A stretch of 35,141 nt of DNA. It comes from Carex sylvatica (Eukaryota; Streptophyta; Magnoliopsida; Poales; Cyperaceae). Positions within the stretch are counted from its first letter, which is position 1, and the number at the start of each line of letters is the position of its first letter. The position numbers and the translations under genes were made by a program. The DNA lies in assembly GCA_964058845.1 (NCBI GenBank), contig CAXKVR010000629.1, positions 1-35,141 on the forward strand. Direction: 5' to 3'. Positions 1-11,020 of the stretch are shown one piece after another. The notes under the pieces are model-generated. The model did no database searches and had not been told where the DNA came from. It saw only the letters and a program-made list of their open reading frames with translations.

Positions 1-1305
1 CCTTATTATAGAAGTTAGTTTACATAGGACCCCTTGTGGTAGCTTGGCAGTACCAAAGTAGTAGAGTGGTACCGATTGGAGAACTGATTTGATCATTACT
101 ACCCTCCCACTTGGTGACAATTTTCTACCCTTCCACACCTGCAACCTTGACATGAACTTATCAATAAGGAAATTAAATGCCCCTGTGTTTGTGTTGAAAG
201 GGACACCTAAATATTTCCCTGTTAATTGCTCATTTCTTACCCCCAAGATCCTTGTAACCTCCTCCTTTATATCATCAGGAGTGCACTTACTAAACCAGAC
301 TTCACTTTTTTCAGCGCCCACCCTTTGCCCCGAGATTGATGAGAAGACATTCATGGCACCCATTAACACTGCTGCCTCTTCCAAGTTTGCCTTACCAAAC
401 AACAATAAGTCATAAGCATAGAGAGAGTTGGTAATTACCGGGGCTGAGGGTGCCAATTTGATTCCAGTAAGCTGCCTTGAATCTGTCAGATACGAGAGCT
501 CTCTTGACAGAATGTCCATCCCCAAAATAAATAGGTAAGGTGACAAGGCGCAACCCTGCCGCAACCCTGATCTCGGTTATAGATAGCCATCTCCTCACCC
601 ATTGACAATAATTGAGAATTCCGCCGACTTTACACAAAGCATAATCCATTCACCGAGTTGATTTGGGAACCCGTACAGTGGAAGGATTGATTGGAGATAT
701 CCCCAATTCATTCTATCAAACGCCTTGGAAAGGTCTAATTTTTAACAAAAATCCTTGTTTTTATAATTGGATGACTTGAAGGAGTGGATAATCTCCCTAA
801 GGAGGATAACATTCTCCGATATTTCCCTTCCCGGAACAAAAGCGCATTGGTTCTCCGAAATCAGTCCCGTAATAAAAGGCTTAATTCTTGCTATCAAAAT
901 TTTAGAATTGAGCTTGTATATGACATTACAAACCGAGATGGGCCTAAATTGCGTTACCTTAGTCGGGTTTTCACACTTAGGCATCATAATCAAATTAGAT
1001 CGAGCTACAGTAGATGAGAGTTGACCTTCACAGAAGAACTTGTTGACCTGCCCCATGACTGCCATACGGAACACATCCCACTGTTGTTGTATAAGTCTTG
1101 CATTCACTCCGTCTGGACCCAGCGCCTTATCCGGACCAAGCGATGCTAATGCAGCAAGCACCTCCTGTTCTGTTGGTTGGGCAATCAAACCATGGTGAAC
1201 CACTTGGGGGATCTTTGGCAAGTTTAGAAAAACCTCCTCAGGTAGCACCTGTTGAAGTGGAATACACTCTGACCCTTCATAGATAGCACGAAAATGAACA
1301 AGGAA
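1..1305 (-). pseudogene. L1-type LINE reverse transcriptase fragment (dead)
   Basis: Translated on the minus strand, this stretch matches the reverse transcriptase of plant L1-type non-LTR retrotransposons. Recognisable motifs in order are LGPDGVNARLIQQQW, QFRPISVCNVIYK, FVPGREISEN, LDLSKAFDRM, GLRQGCALSPYLF and the catalytic box. The frame is broken by an in-frame TAA just before LDLSKAF (near 740) and by TGA and TAA codons near 570-590. The catalytic YADD box reads YAYD (409-420), so the first catalytic aspartate of the pair is lost. The match begins abruptly near 1305, inside the polymerase part of the protein, which fits the 5' truncation usual for LINEs. The element runs off the left edge of the window, so its 3' end is not seen. 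Family assignment is from motif recognition. It cannot encode an active enzyme. Confidence 0.9.
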
Positions 1306-1812
1306 TAAATTTGTATAACTTTGTGTATTTTTGTGTATTTAACCAATATGTTTTTATATATTTTTGTGTTTTCGAGGAACATCTTTATCCCAAGATTTGT
1401 GTTCTTATGTGATGAATTTGTATAACTTTGTGTATTATTTTCTGAAATTTTATTTTACTTCTTTTAAAATTTAAAAATAAATCCGAATAATTTATAAATT
1501 ATACCCAAATCATGAATTTTTGACTCTATTGAACCGAATCCGAACTATTCGTTTGTTACTATACCGCTGATGTGGGATTATTGATATTTTGATATAATTT
1601 ATGGTGTCCAATATAAGTATGAAATCGGTAACAAATTTACGACCCAATTTGTGTTTTGATATTTTTCATATGTTTACTATTAATTTATTATGCGTTTGTT
1701 CATTGACCGCTGGATGTGGGTCCACTTTGGCCAACATAATTCTTTATAAAAAGAAATAAATTCAATATTGGTTATTTCTCTGACGTCGGTAATGGTATGT
1801 AATTTAAACATG
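1306..1812. other. AT-rich intergenic DNA
   Basis: I see no gene here. A short phrase (AATTTGTATAACTTTGTGTA) occurs twice, near 1307 and 1420, so there has been a small local duplication. Confidence 0.6.
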
Positions 1813-2016
1813 AAGGGCTCCAATGCCCCATCGTATTCCAATATCTTAAAAAAATAGTAAAAAATTTCAAAAAATATAAAATTTAGTCTTCAATCATATT
1901 TTAACATGGATATCATATTGAGCGGTTCGAATCATTTGTTTGGACTTTGAAATTGAAGATAAAAATATTGGATACGATTGAGGCATGAAGTAATGGAGCA
2001 TTTGAGCCCTCCTCTT
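1813..2016. repeat. MITE of the (TA)n-associated family, arm-deleted
   Basis: The two ends are imperfect inverted copies: GGGCTCCAATGC at the left and, on the other strand, GAGGAGGGCTCAAATGC at the right. The interior (about 1845-1930) carries the phrases TTTCAAAAAATATAAAATTT and a diverged CATATTTTAACAT. These correspond to the cores of the elements at 25618-25880, 33905-34308 and 34335-34701. The left arm is shorter than the right, which implies a deletion. It has no coding capacity. Unlike its relatives it is not now flanked by a (TA)n tract. Confidence 0.6.
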
Positions 2017-2889
2017 TAAACATATCATGTTTTTAATGTCGAAGTTAATTAGTTGGCATGCTAAAAAGCAATAAGAAATTATTTGACAACCTGACAATAT
2101 TGCTGTTATATATTCTTAATTTCTAGTTGAGATAAGATTCACATTAAATTTGAAGCAATCTAAAAATTGACTAGTCAAACATCATCGAGCGATTTAAAAA
2201 ATGAATGATTTAAATTTATCAACACTTGGTAGATTATGACTAAACAAATTATTTTAAATTGCAAGTTGAAAATACACATAGGTTTAATGTTAAGAAACAT
2301 ATTATTTCTTTTTTTGCATAATTAAATATATTATTACTATCCATTAATTATCCATACCAGCCCAATAAATACAGCTACTTGACTTTATTGCAATATTGCA
2401 GGAAGGTCAAATTGGTGATGCCTACTCTAGGAAAAGCTGATGCTGCGGATCTCAGCCCTAGGATCAAGGGATAAGCATATCCCGGCTATTCAAATCTGAT
2501 CCTGCAAATTAGGAAATGGAGTGGGGTTCACAGAGCAAATTTTTAGAAGAGTACTCAAACGTGCACTTGCTTTAACATCTCCCATTTGTTCGCTTGTAGA
2601 CATCTCCTGTACTGCGCTCTCAACTCTTCATACTTCATAGGTACTAGGTAGAAGGGAATTTTTGCACATAAGCTCAATTTTATATTTAGCTATATATCTT
2701 CAATAATACCTAACAAAATTTGAATAGTTTAGTTTTTTAAGAAATGAATGTAATAAAATACTCTTTAACTTATTAAATCTCTGCCTTATGTTAACTAAAA
2801 AGCTGCAAGGTGGCTTTCATTAATCTAGTTACATTAGCTACATAGATACTTCAAGATACAACACATGTTTATTTATTTACTTCGCTTAT
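2017..2889. other. 3' flank of gene 1 and intergenic DNA
   Basis: No reading frame or RNA gene is supported. The part from about 2400 to 2640 is less AT-rich than its surroundings, but I match it to nothing. The stretch just below 2890 should hold the 3' UTR and polyadenylation region of the receptor kinase transcribed leftwards. Confidence 0.5.
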
Positions 2890-5800
2890 TTAAAGCAAAC
2901 TAATTTCCTCTGAAATCTCTGACATCTCAATGCTACATGAATAAACTTGAGAGCGTCTCACAGAGACCTCATCTGGAGATCCTGTCGTGAAAGGTCTTGG
3001 CGGCATCTCCAAGCTATCTGCTTCACACTGCAGCATCTCTATCACTCTGCTCATGGAGGGTCGGTTAGATGCCCTCATTTGAATGCACCACAAGGCAACC
3101 TTATATAGAATTCCTTCTATTTCTCCAAATTGTGAAACAATATTGTGCAAATTATTATTAAGTGCCTCATCTGCAAGTTTCATCTGGTCGTAGATCCATG
3201 ACGGGTAATAGACTTGGCTCGAGCTCTCTGCATGATTATTGACATTTCTTCTTCCACTCGCCATCTCCATGAGTAGCATCCCAAAACTATAAACATCTGC
3301 CTTGTATGATATCACACCAAAGGCCCTGGATATTAGCTCAGGAGCTATATATCCTATTGTACCACGTGCCGTGCTGAGTGTTACCAAGTTATATTCTCTC
3401 GAGTATAATTTGGCAAGTCCAAAGTCGGAAATATATGGGGTCAAGTCATGATCCAATAAGATATTGTGAGGCTTTATGTCAAAGTGCAATATCTGCATTT
3501 GACAACCGCGATGAAGGTAGTCTATACCTTGTGCGATGCCTATGGCTATCTCTCTTCTTTTCTCTATTGAAAAAAGATTATTACTTGAAGAGAAGATATA
3601 CTTGTCAAGTGAGCCATTTGGCATATAAGGATACACAAGTGCCCTCTTTGAGCCCTCCGAGCAAAACCCAATAAGGTGCACTATGTTTGCATGGTGAATG
3701 CTACCAATTGTTGCCACTTCGCTCATGAAATCATCGCCGTCACCCAATGAATTGGTCAATATTTTGACAGCGACCAGACCACCACTAAAAAGTTTACCTT
3801 TGTAAACTGATCCAAAGCCGCCTTGCCCTAGCTTTTCTTTGAAGTGGTTTGTCATTATAGCAATCTCTATAAAATCATACCGTCTAACAGAAAGCATCTC
3901 ATGTTTTCGCAAAAACTTTTCGACATAATTGTTTGACAGAGAAAGTCGCTTGTACTTGTGAAGAAGGAACATAAGTATTGTGCATGGAACAAATGTAAGC
4001 CGTAGTCCTGCAAAAAGTTTAAAATTAGTTAATGGGTAATGCAAATTAAATGGACTCAAAAGGGAGATGATTGAAATCCAAAGCCTTAGACCTTGGCTTT
4101 AATATTTTGTAAAGTATGTGTCTAAAACAATACTTATAAATACAAAAAGCTTTGAGAGAATGGTTGAATTTCAAAATAATTACGGAATTATGTTTATTCT
4201 AAATTAGTTTCCAACTCTATCCTATATTTTGGTTTCACCGATAGAAGTCAGCCACATTTAATGGTTTAATTGGCTGTTTTGAGCAATGTACTTGAAAGTT
4301 ATATATCCCTTCTGTATTTGGTCCTTACTAAGACTATTAATGTGTTTTAGTCCACTTATTTATTTTTTCTTGGTTTTTCCATAGAGGAGAATGTTAAATT
4401 TTATTGAATGTAATTTTGGTTCAAATGCTTTAATTCAATGAAATAATCCACCGCACACTGGACTAAAATCACAATTAATACAGTTTCAAATAGAAAAGAC
4501 TGAAACTTAATTACTTCAATTAATCCTTGTTAATTTTTAAATCAAAAGAGGTCTAAGTGTGGAGATTCCACTATCTTCTATGACTAGTAGTAACATAAAG
4601 GAGATTTACGTGTGCGGCTATATATGTGGGAAAGAGGGGATCCATTAAAGAAAGTTTGCTTACCTAATAAAATGAGAAGAATGTCCAAAAGAGCAACCAA
4701 TATGAGCATGAAAGCAAAAGCCACCTGCGAATTAGGATAGATAAATCCTGGCGGTTGTTGAAAGCATTCCAAAAATGTTGTCTGAACGGAAAGAAAGGCA
4801 TGGAGCTTGGCGCCAATACTTGAATAATTGTGTCTCATGATATACTTGATGTTACTGCATCAATAAAAAAAAAATTGGAAGAGAGAAGGTTATATTTTGA
4901 TTTATTTCTTGGCTTATTGTATTTTTTTTATGCAATATCTTAGGTGATTGTCAAGTGTTCAACTGTGACAGTTCAGATGGCGTCTATCAAGTTTACGGCA
5001 CTCGATAGATGTTAACAAACAATGAAGGTAGAAACTTCTTTCAGAAAGATTGTTAAAATTAATATAATTAGTGAGACGGGGAAGATTTATATTAAATGGA
5101 TAAGTCTCTAATCATACATTTATTTATATTTTGCATTTGTCAATGTCTGAAAAACATGGAATCGGCATGTATCTTATAAATGGGATTCAGGTGACTCGGA
5201 TTGTTTTCGAAGTGATTTATTTTTGTACTAAATATATAATAAAAATGTACAAAAAATAATTTGTTTAAGGAAAAAGAGTTTTACTCGTATAATCAACTAG
5301 TGTAATAAAAATATACAAACAGACAAAAATAATCAAAAAGCCAAGCGGAATTAATAACAAATTGCATAGGCAATATTACATAATTGATAATAAAGTAATA
5401 TATAAAATTAGTACAAGATTACATTTTCCATTTAAGCCATATTTTAAGAAAAATAAAGGTAGAGCATATATTTTTGCGGCCAAAACTTTAAATGCTATAC
5501 TAGATTGGTTTATATACCCTTCAACTGCTTTAGAAATATTGGAAATTTAAATAAATATAGTTAATTTATATATATTAGATGAAACAATAGAAGTAAAATC
5601 GAAATAAGAAAAAGACACGTAAAAATCGTCCCATTCATTTGAACCATCCAAATTGGGGGCCCCAATTAGTCAGAATCGCCTACTAAAAAATGGCTATTTT
5701 TCAACGATTATAAAATAATTAAAAGTTCCATCGAGTTTTTGGACAAAACTCGACCAACTAATCCGTTTAAAAGCCTTGATTCGACCGAGTTTCAGCGCAA

Positions 5801-6615
5801 AAATCACCTAGTGATGTAAATCGGTAAGAAATTCGAACAGGACTGATATTCCAAACCATGTTTGATACCAGACCATTTAATATCTGACCATAATAACTGC
5901 AAGACAATTTTGGAGAAAAGATAGATACTTCTGTTTACCTTTTGGTAGAACTCCAGCAATGCGGCAAAAGAGAGCAAATCTTTTTGTCATATTCAGGACC
6001 ATAAAAAATAAATAAAAATTCTGTCATGTTCCAGCTCACCAAAAACCCCTGTCTCAGCATCCGCATCATTTCAACACCATCAGTATTGTTCCAATGCATT
6101 AGCACATCATAATTGGCATATGTCCTTCCTACATACCTACATGACTTAGGGGTGTTGCCAGCATCGATGGGATAGAAATCAGCATAAGCTGCATAAATTC
6201 TTGAATGAGGCCCATCCATACAATGAATTACCTTGTACATTGAGTCTTCTACTTCTTCCGTACAATTGAAGAACTGGATATAACGCCCAGTTTCTTGGCT
6301 TTGGTACCAAGTAAATAAACTAGGGTATTGACGCCAAGTATAAGTCTGCTTTGGTAAGCGGCAGGCCCCGTCTGCCAAGTCAGGATCAACAAGCCTAAGT
6401 GTCTTGTCTTCGTTCCATCTATCTTTTACAAGATATGTGGTGGTCCCAATGTATAGCACGGTGTCGTTGCCATTACACTGCAACTCATACACCTTCCAAT
6501 TGCAAGTTCCAGGAAGTTGATAAGTGGTGTTACCAAGTTCTCCACATGAAGAAGAGCGGGAATCTTCAAATTTGTAAAAGAGGAAGAGAACAATTAGTAA
6601 GTTCAAGAATTTCAT
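2890..6615 (-). CDS. LRK10L-type receptor-like serine/threonine kinase, intact (gene 1)
   Basis: Three exons are proposed on the minus strand: 6615-5939, 4854-4664 and 4007-2890. All introns are GT-AG and the phases agree (2, then 1), giving 661 codons and a stop. The ATG at 6615 is chosen because a hydrophobic signal peptide (MKFLNLLIVLFLFYKF) follows directly, although the frame stays open upstream. Residues about 25-270 form a secreted Cys-rich, N-glycosylation-rich ectodomain, and residues about 270-305 a membrane segment. The kinase has its glycine loop GQGGFG at 350-355, Lys371 (VAVKIL), HFDIKPHN with Asp466, DFG at 484 and APE at 511-513. HFD in place of HRD marks a non-RD kinase, as is usual for LRK10L proteins. 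The tail ends EMSEISEEISLL. The family comprises plasma-membrane receptor kinases, some linked to rust resistance and abiotic stress; the ligand is unknown. The ectodomain lacks the usual YPF motif of GUB_WAK domains. Confidence 0.9.
4008..4663 (-). other. Intron 2 of gene 1
   Basis: This 656-bp intron starts GTAAGC and ends TTTTTGCAG on the minus strand. It separates the membrane exon from the kinase exon, which is where related genes also break. Inside, near 4331-4352 and 4463-4486, is a weak inverted pair around the phrase TTTTAGTCC that may be a small MITE relic. Nothing else is recognised. Confidence 0.75.
4855..5938 (-). other. Intron 1 of gene 1
   Basis: This 1084-bp intron starts GTAAAC and ends TTGATGCAG on the minus strand and is in phase 2. 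It is AT-rich, with a slightly richer stretch at about 5640-5830 that may be an old repeat. No nested gene is seen. Confidence 0.75.
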
Positions 6616-6666
6616 GCTTCTTATTTTTTGGTTATTGGTTAGCACATGAACCAACTGAAGGAATGG

Positions 6667-6675
6667 TTTATATAG
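6667..6675 (-). promoter_or_regulatory. Candidate TATA box of gene 1
   Basis: On the minus strand this reads CTATATAAA. It lies about 52-60 nt before the proposed ATG, which would leave a short 5' UTR of some 20-30 nt. The spacing is plausible, but TATA-like words are frequent in this AT-rich DNA, so this is a candidate only. Confidence 0.45.
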
Positions 6676-7029
6676 ATGATGTATATGATAAGGAAGAATC
6701 AATGAATTTTCCATTAACAACCTATGAATTTTCCTTGATGTTGATGTGCATATTATTTTGGACTACAAAAGATAATTTGGATGACCTCTAGGGAATACCT
6801 CTAAGGAATTTTCCTTCATTGTTTATCTTTTAAATTTCCATTAACACATAAGTAAAACCAATACAACCCAACAATAAAAAAACATCAAATGTTTACAAAG
6901 GAAAAAATTATTACAGTAATAATTAACTTGTAGTAAGAACCAATTTGCCTAATCACCAAATAGTGTAAAATCTAATAAAACCAAAAGCATAGAAGCATCC
7001 AACAAACAAACTATTGAGTAATAACAAAG
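6676..7029. other. Upstream region of gene 1
   Basis: AT-rich DNA without a supported reading frame. It should contain the promoter of gene 1. I see no repeat shared with the units upstream of gene 2. Confidence 0.5.
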
Positions 7030-7150
7030 GCTTTCGAAATCAAAATCAGAATTGGAATCGGTCATCTTTGGCCGTAGAATTGAAATAGGGTCAATTGGTA
7101 GGAATCGGCTGAATCGGATTGGAAACTCGGATTTTTGTTATGTCATAAAC
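7030..7150. repeat. GAATCGG-rich degenerate repeat, left piece
   Basis: The words GAATCGG and AATCGG recur here (for example TTGGAATCGGTC and GGAATCGGCTGAATCGGATT). A similar word set occurs at 10410-10570, on the far side of the LTR relic and the RTE relic. The two pieces may be one old element split by later insertions, but I could not align them end to end. Confidence 0.35.
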
Positions 7151-7180
7151 TTGTTTTGTATAAAAGAAAAAAATGGAAAA

Positions 7181-8065
7181 TGTAACATCCCGTAATATTA
7201 ATAAATTCTTATGATTTTTTGTACTTATTTATAATATTATACACCTAAAGGAGTAAAATGTAAAATACAACTTAAAAAAAGAAGAAGAACTAACATGGCA
7301 TTTTTTTTACCACGTGGCCCATGCATGAATAACCCCACTTTTGAACCGACCTCCATATACTCAATTCCATAAATTGATTCAATTTGTTCTTTGATTAATA
7401 TAAACCAAATGAAAATAGGAAAAAAAAAAGAAGAAAGAAAGAGGAAAGGTGAAGGAAATTTAGAGAAAATAAAAATAAATGTGATATGGAGTTTTATCTG
7501 ATTGGAATTCTGACTACGTCACGTTGATTCTGAAAAGTCGTTGAAGTTCTATTTGAATTTTTTGGATTAACCACTATATGGTAACCTAACTTTTTTATAA
7601 TATGTGCTTTCGTTTGTTTGGTTGAATTAGATTTTAAATTGGGTATTGGATTATGATGCATATTTAACGGGATAGCAGGTCTGAGGTTCGAATTTGATCT
7701 GTGAAATGATACGATTGTGTGTTATGAGAATTCGTGAAATGATATGATTGTGCAAAATGAAATAATACGAATATTGTGTGACTTGTTTTATTGATAACCC
7801 AGACCTAGGTGCTATGGCCGGTTAAATATGTATCAATAATTTGAGGTATATTTGTGTGGATTAATCTAGTCTATTTGAATGGTTGTTTAATTAAGCTAGT
7901 TATAGAGAAGTGCGTCGTTAAATAACCGATTACTGAGCTTTATAGTTGACTCTGTATTGTTTCTTGTTTGTTATTTTTGTTTGCGACGTAGGATGACAGG
8001 ACAAAGGATGGATGCGATGGTGCCTCTCTTGTCGCGATTCTCGGCCGGACGGTGGGGTCGTGACA
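7181..8065 (+). repeat. 5' LTR of the collapsed retrotransposon
   Basis: It opens TGTAACATCCCG and closes GGTCGTGACA, followed by the primer-binding site. The frame in its last part (around 7957-8157) is not a gene, since it crosses the LTR/PBS junction. Confidence 0.65.
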
Positions 8066-8068
8066 ATT

Positions 8069-8081
8069 TTAGTATCAGAGC
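8069..8081 (+). other. Primer-binding site (tRNA-Met)
   Basis: TTAGTATCAGAGC differs by one base from the usual TTGGTATCAGAGC, which is complementary to the 3' end of initiator tRNA-Met. It lies 3 nt after the LTR end. Confidence 0.75.
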
Positions 8082-8600
8082 ATTCGTTACTCAGACTGTG
8101 TTTGGGTCCTTAATTCGTTTGTTATCATTATTGTATTTGAGTTCGAATCCAATTTAAATCAGTTTGACAACTATCCTTATATCTGAATAAATATTAAATT
8201 TTTATACTAGTTCATAATTACAATTTGGCTCTAAAAGATATTATTCTTAAAGTTTTATTTGGTTTATTAAACTCATATGATGTTTTATAAGGTATTAGAT
8301 TTAAATGGTATTGATTTTATAAGAATTATGCAAATTATTTTGATTTAAATTGATCATCTCTAGCGATTGATTTGTATATGATAAATTTGATTTGATCATT
8401 ATTATGTCCATTTTGATACGAATATCATTTGTTTGAATTTTGATGACCAAATTTTTTTTGAAGGGAGAGAATTTGTAACATCACGTAATATTAATAAATT
8501 CTTATGATTGTTTGTACTTATTTATAATATTATAAATCTAAAGGGGTAAAATGTAAAATGAAAAACTTAAAAATAAATAAATAAATAACGTGGCATTTTT

Positions 8601-9124
8601 CCGTTCGTTACAGAAAAATTGATAAAACATTAATTTGTCCAAAATGATGGTGCTGAAAAAAAATTCAATCTGTCCACTGGATCGCTATACTTCATGTTGA
8701 AAAATAATAAAAAGAAAAGAAAAGAAATTTAACAAAAACAAATTGAAAACCGAAAAAATGAAGAGTAAAATGGAGACGTTCAATTAACATAAAAATAGAG
8801 AAGAGAAGACACATTAGGAAAAGAATTTAAAGAGAGACAAAACTTCGTAGTTATCAACAAGCATTATAAGCTTGTTCAACAGTGAGATTATTAGTGAATG
8901 AGTCAATAACCTCACACATGACCACATATTAATTCACAAGCAAAACCAAAACAATTTATTGGGTTCAGATATAAAATTGTCAAAACTCACCATGAACCAC
9001 TAACCATGAACCACTAGAAACTTCAAATTTACTATAGTAAAAAGTACTGCACCAAATCTATTAAAAAAATAAGTTAAAAATTCTTCCTCCCAACTCAGCC
9101 ATTTCCAATTCCTTTGAGCACCAT
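8601..9124. other. AT-rich spacer between two mobile relics
   Basis: Probably the decayed remainder of the second LTR followed by spacer. A 14-bp direct duplication (CCATGAACCACTA) sits at about 8990-9016. No gene is supported. Confidence 0.4.
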
Positions 9125-10410
9125 TATCTTTCATGAACAGAAATGAAAAAGAATATTTTTTCCACCAAAATCGTGAGAATCGGCTCCCACCTTCCGAACG
9201 CAATTTGTCATTTCCTCCCATATGCGATTTGCTTCTCCTTCTACGTTTCATGTCCCTTCTTCAATCATCCTATCCTTAAACATCCGTGAGGCCTTTGAGC
9301 TTCCACCATTATCTTTCATTTGTAACTCTGGTGTCTTTGTTCTGCCGAACACGTATCCGAAGATGAAAATCTGATACAAAAGCTGATGTTGTGAAACAAC
9401 ACATTCTTCAGGTATAACTTTACAATCTCTGCAAGCTCATTTGTTCTTTCTCCTAGTAAGGACAAAATCAATTTGACTAGAGTGCTATCCACTACTGAGG
9501 ACAACTCTATGGGATTGTTTCTTTCTAAAGAAGGTATTAGCTAACATGAGGCTACAGTGAAATTCAAGATCTCTTCTACTTCTTAGTTTCTATCGCCATA
9601 TCTAAAATCTCCATGCACCCTCTCAAATTCCCCACTAGTTGTACCAACATGGCCGTTAAAATCTTCTCCTATGAAAAGTTTCCCACTATTAGGCACACCT
9701 CTCAACATGCCATCAAGATCTTCCCAAAATTTTTTCTTGGCGGCCTCACTTAGATATACTTGTGGGGTATACGAACTAATGATGTTCAAAACCTTATCAC
9801 AAACTACCAAGTTAACTAGGATGATCCAATCCCCTTGTCTCCTAACGTTGACAACTTCGTTCTTGAGGCTCTTATCAACTAAGATGCCCACCCCATTCTT
9901 GTTCCGTTCTTTTCCTGTGTACCATAGTTTGAAACCTGTATCCACCACCTCCTTCGCCTTCTGGCCCATCCATTTAATCTCCTGAACACATAAGATATTC
10001 AAACGTCTCCTAGTCACAGTATCAACTATCTCTCTTAGCTTACCTGTTAAGGATCCTACAATCCAACAACCTAAACAAATCCTACTTTCCTCGGCTAGCT
10101 TCCTTGCCCCTCGCACCCGTCGAGTAAGATGCGAAGACCCTTGCTCATTTACCACTACATTCGGACGTCGATGTAGTGCGCCACTAATGAGATGATGACC
10201 CCGCCCTTGCTCATTTAACACCATACCCGGGTTTCGATATGGTGCGTCGCTATGAGGGTTACGCCTCAACGAAATATCTATGGATTTTATTTCATGAGAG
10301 AATGAATTTTTTCGACCATTGGTAAATTGTTGGCTCGCCACGCCTATCACGACCCTCCTCCTTTATCCTGGTTTGAGACAGGTTGTGCAAAAACTACATA
10401 GACAGAGTTA
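9125..10410 (-). pseudogene. RTE-type LINE endonuclease relic
   Basis: The minus-strand translation matches the 5' part of RTE-clade LINEs, whose endonuclease belongs to the exonuclease/endonuclease/phosphatase fold and is often mis-annotated in plants as craniofacial development protein 2-like. Motifs in order are GSLTGKLREIVDT, NILCVQEIKW with the catalytic Glu, GFKLWYTGKERNKNGVGILV, LFIGEDFNGHVG and SSQIDFVLTRR. The expected WNIG near the start reads WIVG, so a conserved Asn of the active site is lost. Stop codons interrupt the frame below 9583, and recognisable protein continues in fragments (CKVIPEECVV, RWWKLKG) to about 9125. The 5' leader (10347-10410) contains GGTTTGAGACAGG, another copy of which lies at 29262-29325. 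No reverse transcriptase is present here. Confidence 0.85.
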
Positions 10411-10570
10411 AAATCATGTGAATCGGTCTGATTCGGAAAATAAAAAACTAAGTTGAGTCGGTTTAATTCTAATTACACCGATTCTACCGATTTTCACCAC
10501 AAAACTCGCCTAATTCTTGTCCGACTCGGCTGAGTCAACTAGGAATTGGCCGATTTTCCTAGCCATGCTA
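10411..10570. repeat. GAATCGG-rich degenerate repeat, right piece
   Basis: Words such as GTGAATCGGTCTGATTCGG and CCGATTCTACCGATTTT resemble those at 7030-7150. It may be the other half of an element interrupted by the LTR and RTE relics. Confidence 0.35.
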
Positions 10571-11020
10571 ATAACTGGGACAAATTACAAACAAAATGCA
10601 CATGCTTATTTTATGTTATTTAGAGTCAGTTGAGCTTCATTAATATTTAATATTCTAGAAGATCCCACTTCTGTGGCGGACAACTTGCCACCTTATTAAC
10701 AGTAGAACACCTTGAGTTTTGACAATGACCGTTCTACAAACCACTTGATTTCGATTTGTCTACTTTTCTGAATTCAGTTTGTGATGATTTAGTTAAGTGA
10801 ATTAAATGTTTCAAGTTTCAACTCTAACTTGTTGGGAAGACGAAAATGTTAAATGACAGAAAACTACAAAGAACTTAATCGATCAAATTTTAACTAATTT
10901 CATTTTTCATCAAAAGAACTTTGTACAATGTTATTTATTTACAGAAAATACAAAGTAACAATATGGGCAAAGAACACTCCTTTTCAAAAGAAAAAGATAA
11001 TACAAAGCATGCATGCATAA
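10571..11020. other. 3' flank of gene 2
   Basis: AT-rich DNA with no supported frame. It would hold the 3' UTR of the leftward-transcribed kinase pseudogene. Confidence 0.5.

Larger units (their letters stand above)
7181..8600 (+). mobile_element. Collapsed LTR retrotransposon relic (tRNA-Met primed)
   Basis: A direct repeat beginning TGTAACATC(C/A)CGTAATATTA occurs at 7181 and again at 8474. The first copy runs to TGACA at 8065 and is read as a full LTR of about 885 bp with TG...CA ends. It is followed after 3 nt by TTAGTATCAGAGC (8069-8081), a one-base variant of the tRNA-Met primer-binding site. A purine tract GAAGGGAGAGAA (8460-8471) precedes the second LTR. The interior is only about 400 bp and has no gag or pol frame. 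The second LTR is recognisable only to about 8600. The LTR start and end resemble Ty3/gypsy chromovirus LTRs, but lineage is an inference. Confidence 0.75.

Noticed and set aside
4331..4486. Possible small MITE in intron 2 of gene 1 (inverted TTTTAGTCC words)
   Set aside because: Only about 20 imperfect bases pair and no target duplication is visible, so it is mentioned in the intron entry but not called.
7676..8160. tRNA-like B-box words (GGTTCGAATTT, GTTCGAATCC) near 7686 and 8140
   Set aside because: No A-box at the correct spacing and no cloverleaf could be drawn; they lie in LTR-related sequence.
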